Shown: piece by piece, positions 15,943-22,622 of the stretch
Position numbering within the stretch: the stretch's first letter is position 1
How the letters are laid out: every line of letters begins with the position of its first letter
Position numbers and translations under genes: made by a program
The notes under the pieces: generated by a model
What the model was told of the DNA's origin: nothing
Database searches by the model: none
Seen by the model: only the letters and a program-made list of their open reading frames with translations
DNA from: an uncultured Christensenella sp.
Lineage (GTDB): Bacteria; Bacillota; Clostridia; Christensenellales; UBA1242
Direction of reading: 5' to 3'
Assembly (NCBI GenBank): GCA_949290565.1
Contig: CASESH010000044.1
Coordinates: 1 to 34,865 of the forward strand
DNA length: 34,865 nucleotides

Positions 15943-16671
15943 ATGTTTTTTAAAAAGAAAAAAGAAAATGCGAATATTGACTTTGATAGACTACCTAAGC
16001 ATATTGCTTTTATAATGGATGGTAATGGTAGATGGGCAAAGTCGAGGGGGCAATTAAGGACTTACGGCCATAAAGTTGGAGCAGAGGCTTTGGGAGATAT
16101 TATTAAACATGCTCAAAAATTAGGAATAAAGTATGTATCTTTTTTTGCTTTTTCTACTGAGAATTGGGATAGACCAAAAGATGAGGTTGATGAGATTTTT
16201 AGAATTCTTAGAGAAATGATTAAACAAAAGAAAGATAGTATAATAAATTCTGATATGCGTTTAATGACTATGGGAGATATTTCTAGATTGCCTAGCGATG
16301 TAGTTAGCGAAATTAATGATGTAATAGAAAAAACAAAAGACCACAAAGGTATTACTGTTAATATTGCTTTAAATTATGGGTCTAGAATTGAAATTTTAAG
16401 AGCAATAAACAATATTATTAAAGATGGATTGAAAGAGGTTGATGAGAAAACTTTCAGAAAATATTTATATACTTCTATGATTCCTGATCCTGATTTAGTA
16501 ATAAGAACAAGTGGAGAACAAAGATTAAGCAATTTTCTTATGTTTCAATCGGCATATTCTGAATTATACTTTCCTAAGACTCATTGGCCTGATTTTAGAG
16601 AAAAGGAACTTGAAAAGGCCATTATTGAATTTCAAAGTAGAGATAGAAGATTTGGTAAGATAAAGGGATAA
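15943..16671 (+). CDS. uppS: Undecaprenyl diphosphate synthase
   Basis: Cis-prenyltransferase that makes the C55 lipid carrier for cell-wall synthesis. The 242 residues include FIMDGNGRWAK (23-33) with catalytic D26, FAFSTENW, the substrate-binding DLVIRTSGEQRLSNF, and the closing ELYFPKTHWPDF. All five conserved regions are present. It is 19 bases behind frr after AAAGG and eight bases before cdsA, so it is part of the same operon. Its isoprenoid substrates must come from genes outside this window, because dxr and ispG are absent from their customary places. Confidence 0.97.
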   Translation: MFFKKKKENANIDFDRLPKHIAFIMDGNGRWAKSRGQLRTYGHKVGAEALGDIIKHAQKLGIKYVSFFAFSTENWDRPKDEVDEIFRILREMIKQKKDSIINSDMRLMTMGDISRLPSDVVSEINDVIEKTKDHKGITVNIALNYGSRIEILRAINNIIKDGLKEVDEKTFRKYLYTSMIPDPDLVIRTSGEQRLSNFLMFQSAYSELYFPKTHWPDFREKELEKAIIEFQSRDRRFGKIKG

Positions 16672-16679
16672 AAATTGTT

Positions 16680-17618
16680 ATGAGTAAAGTAAAAATGGGA
16701 TTTTTGCTAACATTTTTTTTAATTGTATTGTTAGTTATTTGCTATTTATCAAATTATGTTTTTGATTTGGTCATCTTAGCGTTTAGTTTACTATGTGTTG
16801 TTGAATTTAGAAATTTAATTTTAAAATCAGGTTATCCTGCTTTTAGATTTGTGCCGGAACTTGCTTGTTTTCTGGTCTATATTTGTAATCTTATAGGTTT
16901 TATTTGTAATTTAACTGCAATAGAAATTATAATTCTAGTTTTCGCAGTAATTCTTCTTTTGTATCTCGTTATTTTGATAGGTTCAATGTATGTTTTAAAT
17001 GGCGACCTTGAAAAGGATAGATTTAGGGAAGTATCAAATATGAATGTTAAACAATTTGCTTTGTTTAAGGCTAATAATACTTTATCCACTATTGCTTATC
17101 CCACAATTTTAATGGCATTTGCTTATTTATTAAATCATATTCAATTTGTAGGTTTCGCTGTTTTGAATTCTCAAACTGAAAATGTTCCTATGGGATTGTT
17201 TGGAATTATTTTGGTCTTTATGATAGCATGTTTAACTGATACATTTGCAATGGCTTTTGGTAAATTGATTAAGGGAAAAAAATTGTGCCCTAAAATTAGT
17301 CCAAATAAAACAATTTCAGGGGCTTGCTTTGGTTTGCTTGGTGGAATTCTTGGTGCTTTTATAACTTATTTAGTTTTCTCTCTAATTTTTGTAGAGGCTT
17401 TTGCTATTGTTTCTTTTTGGCAATTTTTAGTTGTTGGATTTGTTGGTAGTGCTATTGCTCAGGCTGGAGATTTGTTTGAATCATTCTTAAAAAGGAGAGC
17501 AAATTTAAAAGATTCAGGAGATTTGTTTAGAAGTCATGGTGGGGTGTTAGATAGGTTAGATTCTGTGGTTTTTTTAATTCCTTTTGTCTTTATTTGTTTA
17601 ATTATTCTTTTTGCATAA
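16680..17618 (+). CDS. cdsA: Phosphatidate cytidylyltransferase
   Basis: Integral membrane enzyme that makes CDP-diacylglycerol for phospholipid synthesis. The 312-residue protein has about eight hydrophobic helices. The C-terminal signature SFLKRRANLKDSGDLF followed by SHGGVLDRLDS matches the CdsA pattern, with the lysine-aspartate pair, HGG and DR all present. SPNKTISGA marks the preceding cytosolic loop. It starts eight bases after uppS. In related genomes dxr follows directly; here a 141-base gap with its own promoter precedes rseP. Confidence 0.94.
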   Translation: MSKVKMGFLLTFFLIVLLVICYLSNYVFDLVILAFSLLCVVEFRNLILKSGYPAFRFVPELACFLVYICNLIGFICNLTAIEIIILVFAVILLLYLVILIGSMYVLNGDLEKDRFREVSNMNVKQFALFKANNTLSTIAYPTILMAFAYLLNHIQFVGFAVLNSQTENVPMGLFGIILVFMIACLTDTFAMAFGKLIKGKKLCPKISPNKTISGACFGLLGGILGAFITYLVFSLIFVEAFAIVSFWQFLVVGFVGSAIAQAGDLFESFLKRRANLKDSGDLFRSHGGVLDRLDSVVFLIPFVFICLIILFA

Positions 17619-17645
17619 AATATAAGTTTGTGTAAATGATTTATA

Positions 17646-17654
17646 TGGTATAAT
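17646..17654 (+). promoter_or_regulatory. Extended -10 promoter upstream of rseP
   Basis: TGGTATAAT (17646-17654) is a perfect extended -10 element, with a weak TTTGTG about 16 bases upstream (17627-17632). The predicted start near 17661 gives rseP a leader of about 100 bases that includes a 13-codon reading frame. Confidence 0.6.
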
Positions 17655-17699
17655 TTAATTAGAATACTATTATTTATATTAATGTAAGGATTTTTAACA

Positions 17700-17741
17700 A
17701 TGATTAGAACATTCATTGAACAAATTTATTTTAGTATGTGA
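17700..17741 (+). CDS. Possible 13-residue upstream reading frame before rseP
   Basis: ATG with AAGGA nine bases upstream opens a 13-codon frame (MIRTFIEQIYFSM) that stops five bases before the GAGGTG site of rseP. It lies inside the predicted rseP leader. It could couple translation, or be the relic of a deleted gene, or be chance. No regulatory residue pattern such as a run of one amino acid is present. Confidence 0.3.
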   Translation: MIRTFIEQIYFSM

Positions 17742-17759
17742 TTGTGAGGTGTTTTAACT

Positions 17760-19025
17760 TTGAGTATTATTGATTGGATTTTTTATATTTTTATTGCAAT
17801 AGCCTCGCTTCTATTTATGATAATGATTCACGAACTAGGTCATTACACAGCAGGAAAACTGTTAAAATTTAAGATAAATGAATTTTCAATAGGCTTTGGA
17901 AAGGCAATTTTTACAAAAAAGAAAAAAGATGGTGAAGTCTTTTCTCTAAGAATGATTCCATTAGGAGGTTATTGTTCGTTTGAAGGGGAAGATGAAGATA
18001 AAAAAGATGTTGAAGGTGCTTTTAATTCACAAAAACCTTGGAAAAGATTAATTGTGCTTTTTATGGGCGCTTTCTTTAATTTTTTATCGGCACTTATTTT
18101 TTCAATAATTTTTTTGATGGCGTTTGGGTACGCTGACAAGGTTCAAATTAATTCTGTAAATTTGCCTAATGGTGTATCAAGTGAACAGTGGTTGCAAAAA
18201 GGTGATGTCGTTTTGGCAGTAGATGGCGTCTATACTAATCTTGTTTATGACCAATATTTTCAAACTCTTGTACAGGATTATGAACTTGATGAAAAATTTA
18301 CTGTTTTGGTAGAAAGAGATGGAGAGGAAGTCGAACTTACTATAAATAAATCTCTATGGAACATTGAATCAAAAATTGATGATGATTTTGGCAAAATATA
18401 TTCTTTTGATGGGATTAATTATAATTTTGCTATACAAATTAATAATCTCAATTATGAACTTGTTCAATTTGATACATCTTCAAAAGAAATATTAAAAACT
18501 TTTAATATTAACAATAAAGTTGTTGAAATAGATAATACAAAAATATATTTATTAGTTCCAGAAAACACTCAACAAGACGTTTCTACTTTCTCTTTGCAAA
18601 TGTGTAATATAGGAGTTACAACTAACTATTATAAATATTCATTTTTTGAAGCTTTGGGGCAAACTTTTATCTTTTGTTTTCAGTGGGCTTATAAAATTCT
18701 GTTGATTTTGTGGCAGTTAATAACAGGTCAACTTGCTCTTACAAGTTTGGGGGGGACAGTCGCTACTGTTGTAACAATTGCAGAAGCAACACAGATTAGT
18801 TTTATAAATTTATTATTATTAATTCCTCTAATATCAATTAATTTGGCTGTATTTAACTTGTTGCCTTTCCCAGCCTTAGATGGTGCAAGAATGGTTTTTG
18901 TTGGAATTGAATGGATTAGAGGTAAACCAATAAATAGAAATGTTGAGGGAATGATTCATTTTATTGGTCTGATAGTTTTATTTACTTTTGTAGTGATTGT
19001 TGACATATTGCATTTTGTAATATAA
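17760..19025 (+). CDS. rseP: Site-2 membrane metalloprotease RseP/RasP
   Basis: Intramembrane zinc protease of the S2P family, 421 residues. The zinc-binding HELGH is at 24-28 in the first helix, a PDZ domain lies in the middle (roughly 110-215), and NLLPFPALDG (366-375) provides the third metal ligand D374. Final hydrophobic helices follow. It starts with TTG after GAGGTG at ten bases. In Bacillus RasP cleaves anti-sigma factors and signal peptides; the substrates here are unknown. The insert between the PDZ and the last helices (about 215-295) is soluble and poorly conserved. Confidence 0.94.
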   Translation: MSIIDWIFYIFIAIASLLFMIMIHELGHYTAGKLLKFKINEFSIGFGKAIFTKKKKDGEVFSLRMIPLGGYCSFEGEDEDKKDVEGAFNSQKPWKRLIVLFMGAFFNFLSALIFSIIFLMAFGYADKVQINSVNLPNGVSSEQWLQKGDVVLAVDGVYTNLVYDQYFQTLVQDYELDEKFTVLVERDGEEVELTINKSLWNIESKIDDDFGKIYSFDGINYNFAIQINNLNYELVQFDTSSKEILKTFNINNKVVEIDNTKIYLLVPENTQQDVSTFSLQMCNIGVTTNYYKYSFFEALGQTFIFCFQWAYKILLILWQLITGQLALTSLGGTVATVVTIAEATQISFINLLLLIPLISINLAVFNLLPFPALDGARMVFVGIEWIRGKPINRNVEGMIHFIGLIVLFTFVVIVDILHFVI

Positions 19026-19034
19026 GATATAACT

Positions 19035-20612
19035 ATGAGTAAAATTGATGATTTTTTAAAATTTATAAATGAAAAGACCTGTAATAAATTTAGTTTTTTA
19101 AGACTGAAACAGGTTTTTTTTGATTATAAAAGTAATTTATTTAGTGTTTCTTTCATTTACCCTAACGATACCGAATTTAAAGATAAAGATAGGTTAGAAA
19201 TAGAACAGGCAATAAAAGATTACTTAAAAATTGATGTTAGTATTGACTTAAATATTAATAAGAGTTTTATTGAAACTGACCTTATTTTAAATCAAATAAA
19301 AAAGTTTATGCAAGAACATAATCCTATGTTTTTCAGTACATTTAATTTAGAAAACATACAAATTGAAATAAGTGACATTGTTAAAATTACTTTTGTTTTA
19401 GAAGAACAACTTTATGATTATTTTATTAAGTATAAAATGGATAAAGGACTATCTGAATTTTTATATAAAAATTTTTATACTAATTTTGAAATTTTTGCAA
19501 AATCTATTCAGTCTTCACAAGTAATGGATAATTTTTTAGATGAAAGGTTAATTTCTATTCAAAAACAAAGTGATTTAAATTCTTTACTTTTGGCAAGTCA
19601 AGAAAAATACATGATTACTGATAAAAAAGTGTTAATAGGTAAGGAGATAACTTTTAACCCAAGATATATTAAGTCAATAAATCGTCCGTACGAAAGTTGT
19701 GTTATCGCTGGAAAAATTAATTTTATAAATGAAAAAAGTTATAAATCAAAAAGAAAAATAAAAAATAAAGATGGAACAGAAAATCAAATTGAAAAACCAT
19801 ATTTCAATTTTCAAATTAAAGATGATACAGGTTCTATATATGGGGTTATTTTCCCTAGTAAAGAAAATTGCCATAAATTTAGATTATTAAATAATGGAGA
19901 TTTTATTGCTATTGAGGGAAGAATTCAAAAATATGGGGATAATTTTGAAATAATGGCTAATAGTATTAGTTATTGCAAAATTCCAAATAAAAATGAGATA
20001 GAGCGTGTTACAGACCAAAATACTATTATCGATTATACATATGTGAAACCTCAAAATTACACTTCACAAGTTCAAACGAATTTGTTTGAAATAAAGAAAA
20101 TGTCTAATGAAATTCTTACACAGTCTTTTGTTGTTTATGATTTTGAAACGACAGGAGTTGATACTAATAACGATGAAATAATTGAAATTGGTGCATTAAA
20201 AATAGTAAATGGAGAATTTAAAGAAGTTTTTACAACTCTTGTTAAACCAAGAAAACCAATTCCACCTGAGGCAACTAAGGTTAATAGAATTACTAATGAA
20301 ATGGTATCTAATTGCTATTACATTGAACAAGTGATAAAAGATTTTTACTTGTTTTGTAAAGATTGTCAAATGGTTGGTTATAATAGTATCGCTTTTGATA
20401 GTTTATTTTTGCTAAGAGCAGGTAAAAAGATTAATATTAATTTTGATAATGTTCAAATTGATGCTTTTTTGTTAGCTAAGCAAAAATTGAAAGGTTTGAA
20501 AAATTATAAATTAGGTACTGTTGCAAAATATTTAGATATAAATTTGATTGATGCGCATAGAGCGTTAAATGATGTTATTGCAACAGCAGAAATTTTTATA
20601 AAACTTTATTAA
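19035..20612 (+). CDS. PolC-like protein with N-terminal, OB and 3'-5' exonuclease domains only
   Basis: A 525-residue homologue of the front part of DNA polymerase III PolC. An N-terminal PolC-type region (1-200) is followed by an OB-fold nucleic-acid-binding domain (about 205-315) and a DEDDh exonuclease (about 365-525) with DFET (D369, E371), D455 in NSIAFDSLFL, and H508/D513 in HRALND. Full PolC has about 1,440 residues with a PHP domain split around the exonuclease and a polymerase core; both are missing, and the frame closes cleanly 135 bases before rimP. It sits behind rseP exactly where polC normally lies. It is probably an active 3'-5' exonuclease that could proofread for another replicase; that role is inference. 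Confidence 0.85.
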   Translation: MSKIDDFLKFINEKTCNKFSFLRLKQVFFDYKSNLFSVSFIYPNDTEFKDKDRLEIEQAIKDYLKIDVSIDLNINKSFIETDLILNQIKKFMQEHNPMFFSTFNLENIQIEISDIVKITFVLEEQLYDYFIKYKMDKGLSEFLYKNFYTNFEIFAKSIQSSQVMDNFLDERLISIQKQSDLNSLLLASQEKYMITDKKVLIGKEITFNPRYIKSINRPYESCVIAGKINFINEKSYKSKRKIKNKDGTENQIEKPYFNFQIKDDTGSIYGVIFPSKENCHKFRLLNNGDFIAIEGRIQKYGDNFEIMANSISYCKIPNKNEIERVTDQNTIIDYTYVKPQNYTSQVQTNLFEIKKMSNEILTQSFVVYDFETTGVDTNNDEIIEIGALKIVNGEFKEVFTTLVKPRKPIPPEATKVNRITNEMVSNCYYIEQVIKDFYLFCKDCQMVGYNSIAFDSLFLLRAGKKININFDNVQIDAFLLAKQKLKGLKNYKLGTVAKYLDINLIDAHRALNDVIATAEIFIKLY

Positions 20613-20628
20613 AATTTATTTTTTAGAC

Positions 20629-20657
20629 TTGATATTTTAAATTATATATGTTATAAT
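20629..20657 (+). promoter_or_regulatory. Strong promoter of the rimP-nusA-infB operon
   Basis: TTGATA (20629-20634), 17 bases, TATAAT (20652-20657), with TG one base before the hexamer. This is one of the best promoters in the window. The predicted start near 20664 gives a leader of about 84 bases holding a strong hairpin. Confidence 0.8.
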
Positions 20658-20684
20658 CGTTCTAGGCTACTAAGATTGTTACGA

Positions 20685-20713
20685 TTAAGAGTGGGAAGTT
20701 TTTCCACTCTTAA
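20685..20713 (+). promoter_or_regulatory. Leader hairpin upstream of rimP
   Basis: TTAAGAGTGG (20685-20694) pairs perfectly with CCACTCTTAA (20704-20713) across a nine-base loop. It lies in the rimP leader. The sequence after it (TTATTGTATA) is not a clean T-run, so it is a poor terminator; an attenuator or a structure read by NusA is possible. Similar GAGTGGG/CCCACTC hairpins before rimP are known to me in other bacteria, but I cannot verify homology. Confidence 0.6.
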
Positions 20714-20747
20714 TTATTGTATATAATCTTTTACTAAAAGGAGATAA

Positions 20748-21215
20748 ATGAAAAATAATATTGCAACTAGTGTGTTTAATTTTTTAAATTCAACTATTAA
20801 TGAACTAGGTTTTATTTTATATGATGTTGAGTACGAAAAAAAACAGAATGGAATGAACTTAACTTTATTTATACAATCTAAAAGCAATCAGCCTATTTCT
20901 TTAAAAGATTGTGAATTGGTTCATCATAAAGTCGATGGCCTTTTAGATGAGTTAAATCCTACCAAAGACCAACCATATTATTTGAATGTATCTTCTGTTG
21001 GTATTGATAGACCTTTAAAAATAGATAAGGATTTCCAAAGATGTATAGGTGATAAAGTAGAGATAAAATTATTTTCTGCTTTGGAAAATAAAAAAGATTT
21101 TATTGGAAAATTAGTTTCATTTGATGAAAATAATCTTTTAATTGAGTTTGATGACCAAACAATTAATATAGCAAGAAAAAATATTGCTTTATGCAAGTTG
21201 TATGTAGAATTTTAA
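20748..21215 (+). CDS. rimP: Ribosome maturation factor RimP
   Basis: RimP assists 30S subunit assembly. The 155 residues match the family, with LGFILYDVEYEKKQNGMNLTLFI near the start (written as a region, about 17-39) and the hallmark LNVSSVGIDRPLKIDKDF, followed by a C-terminal SH3-like barrel. AAAAGGAG precedes the ATG. It is the first gene of the conserved rimP-nusA-rnpM-infB order, behind a strong promoter and leader hairpin. Confidence 0.95.
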   Translation: MKNNIATSVFNFLNSTINELGFILYDVEYEKKQNGMNLTLFIQSKSNQPISLKDCELVHHKVDGLLDELNPTKDQPYYLNVSSVGIDRPLKIDKDFQRCIGDKVEIKLFSALENKKDFIGKLVSFDENNLLIEFDDQTINIARKNIALCKLYVEF

Positions 21216-21228
21216 TAAGGAGAAAATT

Positions 21229-22317
21229 ATGGTAAATAAAGACTTTTTTTTAGCATTAGATGAATTGGAAAAAGAAAAAAGAATAAATAAGGAGACATTT
21301 ATTGCAACTCTTGAAACAGCACTAACATCAGCATATAAGAAAAATTTTGGAGAAGCAAAGTCCGCAAGTGTTAAGTTGTTTCCTGAAAAAAATACTATCA
21401 AAGTTTATAGTTATAAGACAATTGTAGATGAAGTTAAGGATTATGATAAAGAAATTAGTTTAGAAGATGCTAGAAAAATTAAAAAATCTTATCAAGTTGG
21501 AGATATTGTTTCAGAGGAAGTTACCCCTAAGGAATTTGGTAGAATTGCTGCTCAAATTGCAAGACAAGTTGTTATGCAAAGACTTAGAGATATTGAACAT
21601 CAAGTAGCCGTTGATGAGTTAAGTGAAAAACAAAATGAGTTGGTTTCATCTCTTATTAGGAGAGTTGAAAACAATGTTATATACGTTGAAATTCCTGGAA
21701 GTAAAATGGAGGGAGTTTTACAAGTAAATGACCAAATTCCAGGTGAAAATTATGCCGTTGGCGATAGAATAAAGGTTTATGTTAAGAATGTAAAAGATTC
21801 TGCAAAATCCACATTTGTTCAAGTTTCTAGAAGCAATGTTGGTTTTGTAAAAAAACTTTTTGAACTTGAAGTTCCTGAAATAAAATATGGTGAAATTTTA
21901 ATAAAAAGCATAGCAAGAGAGGCTGGTTATAGGACAAAAATAGCAATTTCTTCAACTAATCCAAATTTAGATGCTGTTGGGGCTTGTGTAGGCAACAAAG
22001 GAATGAGAATTACTAATATTTTACAGGAATTAAATGGAGAAAAGATTGATATAATAGAATATTCAGACAATCCTTTGGAATTTATTGCAAGGGCTCTTAG
22101 TCCAGCAAAAGTTTTGACTGTTTATGCTCTTGAAGGGGAAAATCACGCAAGAGCCGTTGTGCCTGATGATAAGTTTTCACTTGCAATTGGAAAGAATGGT
22201 CAAAATGTCAGACTAGCAGCAAAATTAACAAATTGGAAAATAGATGTTAAACCTGAATCTATTGCAAAACAATTAGATGGGGCTTTACTTTTTGATATTG
22301 AACATGACAATTTATAA
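21229..22317 (+). CDS. nusA: Transcription termination/antitermination factor NusA
   Basis: RNA-polymerase-binding factor of 362 residues: N-terminal domain (1-125), S1 domain (about 130-200), KH1 (about 230-280, with GACVGNKGMRI) and KH2 (about 300-345, with LAIGKNGQNVRLA). It lacks the C-terminal acidic repeats of proteobacterial NusA, as is normal in Bacillota. It starts after AAGGAG, 13 bases behind rimP. NusA may regulate its own operon through the leader hairpin upstream of rimP, as reported for E. coli nusA; that is inference here. Confidence 0.96.
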   Translation: MVNKDFFLALDELEKEKRINKETFIATLETALTSAYKKNFGEAKSASVKLFPEKNTIKVYSYKTIVDEVKDYDKEISLEDARKIKKSYQVGDIVSEEVTPKEFGRIAAQIARQVVMQRLRDIEHQVAVDELSEKQNELVSSLIRRVENNVIYVEIPGSKMEGVLQVNDQIPGENYAVGDRIKVYVKNVKDSAKSTFVQVSRSNVGFVKKLFELEVPEIKYGEILIKSIAREAGYRTKIAISSTNPNLDAVGACVGNKGMRITNILQELNGEKIDIIEYSDNPLEFIARALSPAKVLTVYALEGENHARAVVPDDKFSLAIGKNGQNVRLAAKLTNWKIDVKPESIAKQLDGALLFDIEHDNL

Positions 22318-22353
22318 AATTCTTTATTGAAATACTTTTTAAGAGGTGGTATA

Positions 22354-22608
22354 ATGCCTAAGACAGTTCCACAAAGAATGTGTATTGCTTGTAGAGTTAT
22401 GAAAGACAAGAAAGATTTATTTCGTATTGTTAAAAACAAAGAAGGAAGTATAAATTTAGATTGTACTTTTAAGGCCCAGGGTAGAGGTGCTTATATTTGT
22501 AAGGATATTGAATGTATCAATAAATGTATTAAGTCTAAGGCTCTTAACAAGGCGTTTAAATGTGAGGTTAGTGTTGAAATATTAGAAAACTTAAAAACAA
22601 AATTATAG
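22354..22608 (+). CDS. rnpM: RNase P modulator RnpM (YlxR)
   Basis: An 84-residue YlxR-family RNA-binding protein, recently characterised in Bacillus as a modulator of RNase P. It shows QRMCIACRVMKDKKDLFRIV near the start and GRGAYICKD in the middle, with the family's cysteines. The ATG at 22354 is chosen because GAGGTGG lies before it; an in-frame TTG nine codons upstream is less likely. Its stop codon overlaps the ribosome binding site of infB. In Bacillus ylxQ (an L7Ae-type protein) lies between rnpM and infB; it is missing here. Confidence 0.9.
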   Translation: MPKTVPQRMCIACRVMKDKKDLFRIVKNKEGSINLDCTFKAQGRGAYICKDIECINKCIKSKALNKAFKCEVSVEILENLKTKL

Positions 22609-22622
22609 GAGTGTGATTTTTT

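Noticed and set aside
20338..20612. The PolC-like gene as a frameshifted pseudogene
   Set aside because: No polymerase or PHP sequence appears in any frame after the stop, and the exonuclease domain is complete to its last helix.
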